A stretch of 64,000 nucleotides of DNA. Origin: Strigamia acuminata. Lineage: Eukaryota; Arthropoda; Chilopoda; Geophilomorpha; Linotaeniidae. Each line of letters opens with the position of its first letter. Positions within the stretch are counted from its first letter, which is position 1. The notes under the pieces are model-generated. The model did not search any database. It was not told the origin of the DNA and worked only from the letters and a program-made list of their open reading frames with translations. The translations under genes were made by a program, and so were the position numbers. The stretch is from assembly GCA_949358305.1 (NCBI GenBank), contig OX442314.1, positions 5,459,087-5,523,086 on the forward strand, written 5' to 3'. Of the stretch, positions 16,601 through 28,142 are shown one piece after another.

Positions 16601-16795
16601 GACACGGCCCTCTTGGAACGTGAGCGATAAATTGGCGTTGAGCACACAGTTGCCATGGAAAGTGCTTCGAACTCTCTCGAAGGGAATGCACGATATGATG
16701 CTGCCTAAAAACGCGACGAGGTGGAATAGGATTTGGGAATATTTCCACAAACGTGACACTTGCGACGACTCCCGTTCGAGCAACACGATGGGCAT
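13639..16795 (-). CDS. TMEM179-family four-span membrane protein
   Basis: Five coding exons: 16795-16452, 16271-16194, 15949-15800, 15371-15293 and 13845-13639. They give 285 aa with all phases consistent. Predicted membrane spans lie at about residues 20-38, 84-104, 152-175 and 218-240. The extracellular loop pattern (FHGNCVLNANLSL; SCQSLQDVTWENYQNM) and the last span (GCWISVAGWCAIF) resemble TMEM179/TMEM179B. The function of that family is poorly known. Exon 2 (78 nt, phase-symmetric, 26 residues in a cytosolic loop) could be skipped without shifting the frame. The start is the first ATG after an upstream in-frame stretch with no family similarity; an earlier start is possible. Confidence 0.75.
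13870..14850. other. GC-richer block inside TMEM179-like intron
   Basis: The 1.4-kb intron 13846-15292 contains a stretch of clearly different composition from its surroundings, with a 208-codon minus-strand frame (14489-13863) that matches nothing I recognise. It is probably a transposon remnant. I found no terminal repeats or target duplication. Confidence 0.4.
15002..15016. repeat. Poly-C tract of 15
   Basis: Uninterrupted run of 15 C in the intron of the TMEM179-like gene, shortly after a gtaaggttaggttcg segment. On the transcribed (minus) strand it is poly-G and could form a G-quadruplex. Its length may be unreliable in the assembly. Confidence 0.9.
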
Positions 16796-17035
16796 GTTGC
16801 GTCCTTGAGCGGAGTGTGCAGACGACAGTTCTCGCGCCTTATCGCTGCGCCACGAGAACGAAACGAGACTGGCGGAGAAAAGAGAGGAGATTGGTCTGAA
16901 AGAGATTTCTGTGCTTGGAAAATTCTTTTTTTGCACATGGATCTTTAGTTTTTTGATGAAATTTGTTTACGCTTTAGAAATAAGTTTTTGCACATAAACA
17001 TATTCATTTAAAGTGAAATAAAAGCCTTTAAAAAA

Positions 17036-17590
17036 TGCAGATTTATACTGCAAAAAGTGCACAATATACAGATTTATGCTGCAAAAAGTGCAAAATACGC
17101 AGATTTATACAGCAAAAAGTGCAAAATATGCAGATTTATACAGCATAAAGTGCAAAATATGCAGATTTATACAGCAAAAAATGCAAAATATGCAGATTTA
17201 TACAGCAAAAAGTGCAAAATATGCAGATTTATACTGCAAAAAGCGCAAAATATGCAGATTTATATGACAAAAGTGCAAAATATGCCGATTTATACTGCAC
17301 AAAGCACAAAATATGCAGATATACTGCAAAAATTGCAAAAATGCAATTTATCCTGCTAAAATTGCAAAAATGCAATTTATACTGCTAAAATTGCAAAAAT
17401 GCAATTTATACTGCTAAAATTGCAAAAAATGCAGATTGAAAGTATAAAAACTGCAAAATATGTAGATTTATACAATAAAAAATACAATAACCGCAGATTT
17501 ATACAGCAAAAAGTGCAAAAAATGCAGATTTATACTGTAAAAAGTGCAAAAAATGAAGATTTAAACAGCAAAAACGCTGCAAAATGAAAA
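17036..17590. repeat. 31-bp minisatellite upstream of TMEM179-like gene
   Basis: About 17 units of a 31-bp repeat (tgcagatttatacagcaaaa followed by agtgcaaaata), degenerating after 17330. It lies between the start of the TMEM179-like gene and the stop of the PHF7-like gene, so it is intergenic rather than intronic. The ORFs across it (KCKICRFI-type) are satellite artefacts. Confidence 0.95.
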
Positions 17591-17924
17591 TTTAACAAAA
17601 ATCAGTTACAAACAACGTTTAAGACTTACAACTTTTACCTGAATCTTCCAGAGTTGTTTCTTCTACCAGCTAACACAAATCCAACAACACTTCAGTATAT
17701 TCCGAACCAATCTTCGCCGCCCCCATTTTCTTTTGCATTTGACAAACCCAAAACCCAAAAAAAAACCACGATTGGTGGCACCGACAAAACCACTTCCCTA
17801 ACTCCATTCAAAATATTTTATTTACATAATAATCAAAGAGCAATTAACACAAAATTCCACTCAATAAATATGACAAACAAAATAAAGAAATCATCCTCTA
17901 ATTTAATATATTTACACTCATTCG

Positions 17925-18701
17925 TTATTCGGCGCACCCCAGAATTACAATCTTAACCCCGGTCGCACCCGTCCGCGCATAAAACTCGTATCTACGATCG
18001 GTCTCCGGAACCCAGATTTCCGTTTCCGGCTCCTCGCCAATCTCCATCTCATTCACCCACGTCTGAGAATTCACCTCGCCATCGCTATCGTTATCGTCGC
18101 TATCGTTATCCTCGTCATCAGACCCAAAATAAGGCCCCGGATCAACCTCCGAGTGCACCTCCGATCTCTCGTCGTCGTCGCTGCTCTCGCTGCTCAAACT
18201 CCGCGGAAACTCGTTCATCGTTTTCGAATTCTGCACCAATTTCTCGTCCGATTTCATCTCCTCGATCTGCGGTGGAAATCGGCGCGACTCGTATATCCGC
18301 ACGGGTTTATCGAACGCGAATTTCTCCTCGTTGATCGCAAACAGTTTCGTCGATTTTTCCGCCATCTTGTCTTGCTTCAGTTTCAGTTTCGGCGAGTGCA
18401 AAATCCGCTTTGCTTTCTGTTTCGACGACCCGAAAATGTCGTCGTCGGCGTCGCTGTCCGTGATGCACACAACTTCCGGCGGAAACAGTCTCGTCGGCGC
18501 GGTTTCTTCACTTTGGTTTGGCAGTGTTGGTGGACTATTGTTATCAAAATTTATGACGTCAATGTCGCTGTCGCCGTCCGAGTCATCGCTACTAAAAAAG
18601 TCCGTTCTCTTCTTTTTCAACGTCACGAATGTGTCCATTAGTGTTTGTCGCTTTATGCCAGCTGTTGCGACCATTTCCTTCGCTTTTTGCTGCATCGCCA
18701 C

Positions 18702-18736
<35 letters not shown>

Positions 18737-21700
18737 ATTTAAATAAATAATAATAATAAATATTTGTTGACGTGGGTTTAAATTAATTAATTTTGTAGTA
18801 ATTACATCGTAATCAGAAATGACACAATCAGTCGTAAATTAACTTAAATCCAATGTAATTAATCATATTTATAATGTAATTCGGTTGAATTAGATCAAAT
18901 TAACACATTTTTCTTGATTTGTTGGAAATTAACACAAATGAACACATAATTCGTCGCAATCAACATAAATTTTGTGATAAATCTCGTTATTACAGTGTAA
19001 TACCCTGTTCACACTTAAACCCCCATTCTGTCATGTGACTGATCGTAGGAAAATCCAAAATCCAAAATATAAAATGGATGCTAATTCACTACTTTTGGCA
19101 TCAAAATAAAGTACTTTTAAAAGCATGTAAAAATTAATAAAACACATCAAAATGCAGAGAAAAAAACAAGCTTTCTTTTAACCCTAATGGTTCATGAAAT
19201 ACGAACGAAAATGCGTTTCGGTCGTACAGATAGAGTGGAAACAAGATCACGCACTTTACGAAACTGGCATCCCTCTTTCTTTTAAAACAAAGTTTCTATC
19301 TTTTATGGATCATTAGCTACAAGTAGAAAAACAACCCCTACCTTTCAGTATTTCTTTCTAGCCCTAATCAAACAATCTACCAGCATTGTTGCGTTATTGC
19401 ATTATTGTGTCACTGATTTCTACAAAACTAATAAATAAGTGTGAACAGTCTAATCACACTTGTAGAAATTAGACTTTCTAAAAGTCACAACTTCTACATA
19501 AGTGGTTCAAGTGTGAATATCAAGAAAACTCAAATTTCAGGCCTAAATTCCAACATAATTATTCATGCAGGCTCTTTAAGCAATTTTAAGCACCAACTGA
19601 CGTATCAAATCACCTGGTTTTCGAACATCCAGACAATTGTTGCACTCCCATTCTCGTTTGATCCAGTTGATGTTCCCGCACTTCACATGGCAACCTTGTG
19701 ACCCGCACGATTTGCACAAAATGATTTCCCACCGACTGTAAATACGTATTTAAAACTTAAAATTTAAAAAATTTGAAAAATAAATTAAATTTAACTAAAA
19801 CTCCACCTTCCATCTTCATTAAATTCGCTCCCATTGGGACATGAGCACTCGACGTCGCAGTTGTTGTGCCTATACAACAAATCTTGAAACGCTCCAGTCT
19901 CCATTTCCCAAGAGGCATCCCTGGAATTGCAAAAAAAAAATTATTAAAATTTAAAAATAAATAAAATAAAATATGAAAATTTTTAATAGGGATTATAACC
20001 ACTAGTTCACACCAACTTTGAAACACAGACGGAATTTTTTTAAGAAAAAATCGAATTTTTTAAAAAAAAAATCGAAATTTTTAAGAAAAAATCGAATTTT
20101 TTAAGAAAAAATCGAATTTTTTAAGAAAAAATCGATTTTTTTTTAGAAAATATTGATTTTTTTTGAAACCCTATAAATACAATTAACACGCAAATGCGTA
20201 GGAAAACGTTGGCACCACCTAGTGTCCAAAGTTGACGTTAACTAGAAATTATAATTCCTATTAAATATTTAATTTTTTTAAAAATTATTTTACTGTTCAG
20301 GGATGTAAATTCCGTGAATGAGCATTTCTTTTTGGAAGTCTTTGTTGTTGTTGCATAGAGGGCACCGGAAGAAGTATCCGGCGTTGACGGCTAGCTGCTG
20401 TAGACATTGGCGATGAAACCAAGCGTTTTTACAGCAGGGGGCACGAAGGGTTGTGTGTTTACATAAATTCTCGATGGGGAATAAACAGATGGCACACACG
20501 TCGTTTTTGGCTGCGAGGAAGATCCGTTGGTCCTGGAGTGTCACTCTTTGAACGGGTTTATGATTTTCACAGTAGGAACTAGAGAATTTAAAACAAAAAA
20601 GGTATTTTTATGCCCAAAAAAGTATTTTTATGCCCAAAAAAGTATTTTTATGCCCAAAAAAGCATTTTTATGCCCAAAAAAAGCATTTTAGTGGCTAAAA
20701 AAGCATTTGTGGCTAAAAAAGCATTTTAGTGGCTAAAAAAGCATTTTAGTGGCTAAAAAAGCATTTTAGTGGCTAAAAAAGCATTTTAGTGGCTAAAAAA
20801 GCATTTTTGTGGCTAAAAAAGCATTTTTGTGGCTAAAAAGCATTTTTGTGGCTAAAAAAGCATTTTTGTGGCTAAAAAAGCATTTTTGTGGCTAAAAAAG
20901 CATTTTTGTGGCTAAAAAAGCATTTTTGTGGCTAAAAAAGCATTTTTGTGGCTAAAAAAGCATTTTTGTGACTAAAAAAGCATTTTTGTGGCTAAAAAGC
21001 ATTTTATGCCTAAAAAAAGCATTTTTCCCACATTTTTATGTCAGATAAGGCGTTTTCCGTGCATTTTTATGCAATTTTCTAAAACAAAGCCAATGTTTTT
21101 ACATATAAATGCACTTTTATGCCAGAAAAAACACAATTTCCTCGACGTAATGCATTATTATGCTAGAAAAAATATTTTCCGTGTCTTAAAATACATTTTT
21201 TTAACATAACAACTTGTCTGAAGGCTAAAAAGGCGTAAAAAACCTACGGAAATTTATCAGTAAACTGATGCAAACTTCTTTCGACAACGGCGCACGGAAG
21301 ATGAAATTTCTTCTGACACCTTTTTTCCGCACAACCAATCGTAGCGCCGTTATGCTTACAATAACAACATCTCTAAAAAAAAAGAAAAACATTAATTAAA
21401 AATTAAATTTTCCCATTTTTAATAATCTTACCAATTTCTGTCCTCTTCGAATCTCGCACTGAATATCCTTCAACAAAAAGCCCAAAATTCCTTCGTCGTC
21501 GTCACCATTTTGCGACAAACCGCTGGACAGCAACTGCCAAACAATGCCAATTAATTTATGCGCGCATAAATTATCGTAATCAACCAATACTAACCATACA
21601 GAAGTAATGAACGTTAATGTTGCCCTTAGATTGGAATTTACCCAGATTTAATTCGTCCACATTGCGGGTCAGACAAAACGCGCAGGCGTCTAGCGATAAA

Positions 21701-21800
21701 ATAAAGAATTAATTCAAAATTTTCAAATTATCAGTTGGTAATATTCGCTTTGTTTACTTTCCGCTTTGGCATCCGGCTTTGACTTGCTGGTACTTGTCAT
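17925..21800 (-). CDS. PHF7/G2E3-like PHD-RING protein
   Basis: Eight coding exons: 21800-21758, 21689-21595, 21533-21432, 21372-21248, 20578-20294, 19920-19807, 19735-19614 and 18700-17925. They give 553 aa with all phases consistent. Residues about 15-130 form an extended PHD finger (CAFCLTRNVDELNLG, CCYCKHNGATIGC, FHLPC). Residues about 137-195 form a RING/PHD module (CAICLFPI, APCCKNAWFHRQCLQ, FRCPLCNN, followed by IYIPEQ and DASWEME). Residues about 220-290 hold a third Cys-rich zone (LLYRHNNCDVECSC, CKSCGSQGCH, CNNC). This order is that of PHF7 and of the front of G2E3, nuclear chromatin-reader ubiquitin ligases. No HECT domain follows. The 257-residue tail is acidic and Ser-rich and unlike anything I know. 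Divergent from mRpL34. Confidence 0.88.
18703..18752. repeat. (aaat)n microsatellite
   Basis: Perfect tetranucleotide run followed by imperfect taa repeats, directly upstream (on the minus strand) of the acceptor of the last PHF7-like exon. Confidence 0.9.
19005..19448. mobile_element. Short TIR element (MITE-like) in PHF7-like intron
   Basis: Inverted ends CTGTTCACACTTA at 19005-19017 and TAAGTGTGAACAG at 19436-19448, about 444 bp apart, with no coding capacity. No clear target duplication was found, so the call rests on the ends alone. Confidence 0.5.
20595..21012. repeat. 20-bp minisatellite in PHF7-like intron
   Basis: About 20 units, first tatttttatgcccaaaaaag types, then a homogeneous ggctaaaaaagcatttttgt series. 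It sits in the intron between exons 4 and 5. Confidence 0.95.
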
Positions 21801-22208
21801 GTTGTTGCGTGGACGTCAAATACGATGACTAAAACTTTCATTTGATGTCGGTGAGTGTGGCGGGTCCGGAAAATCGGAGTTACGGCAACCGAATTCGGTC
21901 GATCCGCTCGGATTTTATTCGCCAACTCCACTTAACGGTCTCTTCAAAACGACGCCTATTGTACACGGCGGTGGCGCTGTCTGCTGTGGAATTTGTGCAG
22001 CGCGGTTGTAAATAAGATGATAATTTGAAATAGATGGTTTAATTATTTAGGATATTAAATTTGATGTGTAAAATAAGAATTATTTTTTAAATATAAATAT
22101 TATTTTGGGTTTTTAAGAAGAATTAACATTGGATGGTTAAAAATTGTCATAGTTATGACGTCATAAAATGTCAAGTTTATGCTTGTGGCTGGATTTGTTT
22201 GGTTAAAG
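21801..22208. promoter_or_regulatory. Divergent PHF7-like/mRpL34 intergenic region
   Basis: 408 bp between opposite start codons, with a GC-richer patch at 21850-21990 next to the PHF7-like gene and an AT-rich patch next to mRpL34. It probably carries both promoters. No sharp motif identified. Confidence 0.45.
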
Positions 22209-22591
22209 ATGGCCGCGCTCTCTCCGTTCGCGAAATCTGTTTTTACGTCCGTTTCTTCGCTGCTCAGGTAAATTACTCGATTGTTTTGATGTTTTTTTTG
22301 TGGTTTAATGTTTATTGTATTTGCAGACCTGTGTGCGGGATTCAACAGACTGCATTAGGACTAAAAAATGTAAGCACGATGTCTTCGGCGGCGTTTGGTT
22401 TGGGTTTATTTCGGACGTGTTTTCTACCGATGCATCAGTCGGTTCGTACGACCGTGCGAAACCACTTCCCGAAACCGAGCGAATACAAACGAGTCAGTCG
22501 ACACGGCTATAAGAAGCGAATGTCGACTATTTCTGGACAGAAAATTATCATGAGGCGAATTTTGAAAGGAAGATTTGTTCTCTCTCACTAA
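22209..22591 (+). CDS. mRpL34: Mitochondrial large-subunit ribosomal protein bL34m
   Basis: Two exons, 22209-22267 and 22327-22591, giving 107 aa with phase 2 preserved. The C-terminal part (NHFPKPSEYKRVSRHGYKKR, then MSTISGQKIIMRRILKGR and FVLSH) is the conserved bL34 fold: a short, very basic RNA-binding helix pair that ends in the family-typical KGR with a terminal LSH. The first 55 residues are Ser/Arg-rich without acids, as expected for a mitochondrial import presequence. It acts in the mitochondrial ribosome. It faces copy A of the channel tail to tail, 252 bp between stop codons. Confidence 0.92.
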
Positions 22592-22843
22592 AAATGTGAC
22601 AACAATAAGCTTAAAATAGAAAGATTTCCTTTATTTCATTAAAAGATTGAAAAAAATGTGAAATATTATTTCAAGAAAATGTGAATAAATGTAATTATGT
22701 TATGAAACATTGCATATTCACTATAAATGATTTTTTAACACATGCTGCATTTTTCAAGTACAAAAAATCTCTTTTTTAGTGCCAAAGATGCATTTTAAGG
22801 TGCGAAATGCACTTCTTTTGTGCAAAAATCGACTTTTGAGCAT

Positions 22844-25800
22844 TTACGGTCCGTCAGATCCCACTGACAGTACGGGCTCCTCGTTTGCATTGTATTTAGT
22901 TCTCTGCTGATACCAATTGTAACTGTTTATGATCCAAAGGTAGAAAGACAGTAAGGACATTCCCAAGCCTAGTCCTACGATGCTGCCTACATCGCTTATA
23001 AATTGAGATGTCGGGTATTTTTCTTTCTCGACTATCGTCTCTACGAAACTATCCACCACGACGAGTTGTAAAATTGTCATATGATTCAATGGCATTGCTC
23101 TTGCAACCATCATGGTAGTGTGATAAAAAATATTTTCACAAGCTTGTTTACATTTGCATTGTTTTTGATTAATTTTATAATTGTTTAAGTATGTGAGATG
23201 GGCGCCTTCAACGTCTTTTACAGTGTTGCAAGGTGGTAAGTTAGATGTTGACATGTACGGTAATCTGAAACAAGAAAGTTTGGTTAAAACCAAAATTCAG
23301 CCAGTTTAAAACGGGGAATATTATTGACACCCCCCAAATGTACTGTATTTAAAGGTCATGGGAAGAGAAAAATAAAAATTGACAAGAAGATTACTTATGT
23401 CTTTATTAGACCAAACCGTTGTTCGTGATGGATCAATTGTTTCCAGATTATTATATCGTTTGTTTAAACTTTGAAAAATTATTAAACGTCCTCCATTTTT
23501 AGTTTACGAAAGTTTAAAAAATTTGCCATTGGTGGCGCTTTTTATGACGTTATCGATGACAAACGAACAGCTTTTTAGCATGGGCTTGGCTTCATTTAAC
23601 CACAGTGCATTTAAGAGTTCTGAAAATTTTTTTCCATTAATTTGACAGTACTCTTAGGTTATTGGCTTTTAATATTCAGTAAATTATTATTTACTATTTG
23701 GTGCATGCGTATATGTTCAAAATAACTTGTCACGGTTAATTTTGGATGTACTAATTAATTATAACAAACATCGCACAAAAGCTAATTTGGCGCAATGAGT
23801 TTGGGCAAAGTTTGTAGATTCCTCTAAACAATTGTCTCCTTCAAATGTGGACATCCGGGGACTCAAAGAATCTAAACTCGTGGTGACTAAACATTATTTA
23901 TATTAGACAGTCTTCTTACTTACAGGTGGGTGTTGTAGATGTAAAATAATGAAGATGCGCAATGATATTGACCTCAGGGGGGGGGGAGGGCGAGGGATAT
24001 CAACGAGGAGTGAAATATAAAATATGTCGGCATGAAAGTAGCGCAATAGGGTTATTAGTATGAGAGAGCATTTTTAAGGGCGCAAATAATAAGTGACATT
24101 CTCCTAATGTTAACTAAGGGAGGTGGTTCCTATCAGAAGACAAGAAGAGAAGTGATTTTAGTTGGTCTGAATAAAAACAAGTAAACTTAGTCATGTAACT
24201 GGTCAACTTAAGATGGGTGAAGGGATGAAAGGTATAAATAAAGATCCGATTGTTGGAAATAATCGTATTCGCAACATCTTGCTTGCGCATCAATTAACAG
24301 AAGATGAATCATCAGATAAGAAAGAATGAAATCAGAAAATAATATAAGAAAATAGGATGGAATAGTCTAAGTTAAATCAAATGAAAAAAGAGGGTGGGTA
24401 GCCTGCCCGTGATAAACTAATAAAAAATTTTCATAGCTCTTAACGAAGCTAAGCCCATGGATCGTTTGTCGTCGATGACGTCATAAATAGCGCTACCAAC
24501 GGCAAATTTTTTAAACTCTCATAAACTAAAAATGGAGGACGTTTAATAATTTTTCAAAGTTTAAACAAACAATATAGAATTCATTTAAAACAACTGCCCT
24601 ACCTGCAATTTATCATTCGTAGTAAATTATTTTGCTTGCAAGCATTTCTACACTTGGAATAAGCACTTTTGTTTATTTCACATGGATTACGCTTTGTATT
24701 TCTTCGTGTTGTCTATTGCACGAAAATAAAATAACACCGGATCAGAATAAGCCAATCAGATTACTTGCATAATTTTTGTTTACCTTAAATATTCTAATCA
24801 TTGCTGTATTTCCCAAACCGTAGTGTAAATTGAGTGGCGCCAAAATGTTATCTTCCTCTGCTGCTGGATTACTTAGATAAACCTGTAAAGTGATATTCAT
24901 TGTCCAAGCTGTCTAAACCAAACAATTTGTTTTGCTAGGGTCATGCTAGCAGTAACAGTAATGCTTAGTAATAGTCTCATCATCATCAATAAAATTTGAA
25001 ATTGTTTTCTTTACCCATAGATGTTGGTCACATCCTTCTGGTGGAAAAAGAGATTGAAGTAGAATTATAATACTGGGTTTTAGGAGATGTGTTTTATCTG
25101 GAAAATTGAAGAGAGGTGGAATTAATATGGAAAATACCAGAAGTATGTGGGTCAAGATAGTTTTTATTATAGTTAGTCTTGGGAAAACATGTTAGATTAC
25201 TTTCTGCTTTAGGAGAAGCCAAATATCATCAAAAACATGTGTTAATTACCTATTACTATTCGAGTGCAATGACCAAAAGGCAGTGGAATAATATGTTTTG
25301 TTGCATTTAGTGGTATATCAAATCCTTTCACAACCTACAAATACAAAAGAAATTTCTGTCATTGTCACTATCATTAGGCTTTATGGTCACTGGTATTACT
25401 TTATTATTTATGTTGCTCCTGAGATTAATCTTTTCATGGATGTTGCGTGTCTTCCATATTTCTTCCAAAGACAATTTATTACTGAACAATTTCCAGGGTG
25501 ACATGTCACTGCTGCAGCTTTTGTTGTCACGTTTAAGCAAATGTAATCTGGCTTCTTTCATGCCATCATTTTTCGTTTCCCCGCAGATTGTTGCAGAAGG
25601 AAATTCGGTATACTGCCGTTGAACTATTGTAATGACTGTCGTTACTGGTTCATCAATGTAGTAGTTGAAGCGAATGTGCAAGCAATATAAAGTAAATCCT
25701 GCACTAACTAATACTGGTATTAACTTAATCTTTTCTAAGACTCCGTTTGTTTTTGTTTTTGTTTCCTCACGCGTCACCTTCTTCTTGCACGCTTTGAAGA

Positions 25801-28142
25801 GACGGTGAATCTTATTAACGAGTCTCTTTTGGTGGTTGTTTGATGCAACATAATATAAATTCCAAATGATTTCAGGTAATGAGATTAAGGATAAGCCAAG
25901 AAACAGGCCCAGATTGCCTCCTAAATCTGACAGTAGGGCAATAACATCATAAGTGTACCGTTCTTCATACACGCTAATATTTTCGTTGGTCATTGCAAAA
26001 GATATAGATAATACATTTTTATCATCTGCTAAGCCTGAATCAGTATGTTGTGTAAAACTGATTTGTTCACATGTCCGTCGACATAAACAATCAGCAATAG
26101 GATCCGTGGTTTCAATCAACTTGTTTGCAATTCCATATTGCTCCTGTGTGTCGTTTGAGCATTGACAAGGTGGTAAATTGATCTTCATATTAATAAATGG
26201 CAATCTTTGAAGAATGCAATATTATTTATATTAAATATGGATGGCCAGGGTTCTAGAAACTCTGTAGTGAGTGACTATTGTTCAGTGGACTGTCAGCCAG
26301 AACAGCACATTATGATGGAATGTGAAATCTTCGATTGGGTTAAATTTATACTCACCAGGGCGGCGCAAGTGTGCAAAAGGGGCAAGGAGGATACAAGGAG
26401 CATTTAATTACACAGAAATTGTTTTGTTACAAAAGGCAGACATTGAGGTCAAATTCATTCTTAACTAGACTTTGACCGATATCAATATTTTGGAGTATCG
26501 CCGATTCCGATAATCGGCAACCGAATATCGGCCGATACCGATACCTGCGCCGATATTAAAATTAAAATGTCCGACCCCCCCATCCCCCAAAATAAAAAAA
26601 ATTTATTATTTATTAATTTATTTTATGTTTTAAAAACATTTTTGAAGCAGTATCGTTTTAGACTAAAACGATATGCAGTATATGTATACTGTATACTGCT
26701 TAAAGCGTTTCTAACGATACGTTTTAGAAACGTGGCAATATCGGTATCGGCCTCGCAAAAAAATATCGGATCCGATATCGGTGAATACCGAAATATCGGC
26801 CGATAGCTGATACCGATACCGGTATCGGTCAAAGTCTATTTTTAACTCATGTTTATGGCTTTAAACGTCTTTTAATTGCTGAAAAGTTAATGTAAATTTG
26901 AACTTTCTTGTTCTGTTGATTGTTTGCACCCTTAGCACACTAGCGCCATTCACTGTAATGGCGAGTGTCTGAACTACAGAAGCCTCCTCATTATCTACTT
27001 GGTTGGTCTACTTACCTGCAGGTTAAATGGGTCTGAAACATTCTTGTCAAGCATCTGCGGTAGCAGGATTCGTATTGATCTTGAGTGGAGCACGAATTCA
27101 TCGATGAATTCAGAAATATGAACTGAAATTTAAATGATAAAAAATTAATGAAACAGTAAAATTGTACATTTTTACAACTCCAAATTATAACTTTGTTGTA
27201 ATTTAAATCGATTTTTAGTGTTGTCCCAGTCTGTTTTGGTATAAGAAAATTATAGTATCCAAAATCATATACGGATAAAATAATCTAAATAAAAAGAGAA
27301 AAAAATTACTCCCTCGGTTTAATTAAATTTACTTATTTAACTTTACAACGTATGAGGCTTGAGGACATGTATCTTCATACATTTTCTTGATCTTCACTGT
27401 CAGTAGTTTTCCAACAAACCAGCTGCTTGAATGCAATTCTAATCATAAGACAAACATTTTATTTCATATTTATTTGAATGTACAGAGTACAACTTACTAA
27501 ATTGAAATGCTTTGCATATTCCATATGGATTGTCAATTTCCTTCTGCATCACAGTTTTATTTGAATATCCCTAAGCACAGAGTTTGTTAAAATTGTTTTA
27601 GTTTATATGTAAAAATGTATTTTAACCAATTTTACTTTCATTTCGATGTTAACTATCTCTTTGGATATATTGGTCGCTTTCCAAAGTTCATCCATATCAT
27701 AAGTTGGGATTGCCATGAGCGCTTTCACCATGTTTAAGCAATTAAATAAATGTGTCTTGACTTGACCTGATTCATTGGCGTCAAGCTTTGGATAAGTTTT
27801 ATTCCAAAGCCTGGCCATTTCTTTTGTATTGCCACTACAGATCATCAAATTTGGTAAAGCTACTTCATCTGATTTCGACATTACGTCAACAGTCGTAGGA
27901 TAACTTAAGTAATACATTACTCTATCACACGTCTGATATGTGAGCATGCACGTGCAAAATAGGAGTAGAAATAACCAAAATCCATGACGCCTGCTCCAAC
28001 GTTTTCTACTGTTTACGAAATCATCCAAACCAATTAAATCGCAGTTTGGTTTGTTGGCGTCATCTTTTATCACGCGTTGAATTTCTGTACGTAGTTTGCT
28101 TAATCTTTGCATGTTTCTTCTCATCAAGTAATTTTTTTGCAT
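22844..28142 (-). CDS. Two-module (tandem) DEG/ENaC sodium channel, copy A, intact
   Basis: Eleven coding exons: 28142-27636, 27570-27498, 27438-27347, 27284-27192, 27122-27016, 26204-25400, 25334-25250, 25097-25015, 24882-24784, 24712-24603 and 23264-22844. They give 824 aa with every phase consistent. Module 1 has TM1 about 53-79, LMICSGN, YGIC, a Cys cluster (CYRRC), and TM2 about 376-410 with a GLS filter at 394-396. A basic linker of about 40 residues follows in the same exon, then module 2: TM1 about 450-472 (SAGFTLYCLHIRFNYYIDEP), FPSATICGE, FGHC, a Cys cluster, and TM2 with a GMS filter at 786-788. Predicted topology is cytosolic N- and C-termini, four spans and two extracellular domains of about 295 and 300 residues, shorter than usual. 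DEG/ENaC channels are trimers of single subunits; a covalent pair changes assembly. Family role: amiloride-type sodium channel (pickpocket-like); ligand unknown. The start is the first ATG; an upstream exon cannot be excluded. Confidence 0.93.
23458..24570. mobile_element. 1.1-kb TIR transposon in last intron of channel copy A
   Basis: Long inverted repeats of about 130-140 bp: 23458 onward (gtttgtttaaactttgaaaa) is matched by the reverse complement of the end at 24570. The similarity covers a cgtcctccatttttagttta block, a gacgtcatcgatgac-type block and a catgggcttggcttc-type block, with about 10% mismatch. The interior has no ORF. Ends are AT-rich (atat at both borders), so the target duplication cannot be fixed. 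Confidence 0.75.
26466..26838. mobile_element. 373-bp palindromic MITE with GATATCGG words
   Basis: Inverted ends TAGACTTTGACCGATA on both sides. The arms are built of repeated ccgataccgatacc/atatcggccgata words and so can fold into several alternative hairpins. It sits in the intron between exons 5 and 6 of channel copy A. No coding capacity. Confidence 0.8.

Noticed and set aside
18153-18641. 162-codon plus-strand ORF
   Set aside because: Shadow of the last exon of the PHF7-like gene on the other strand.
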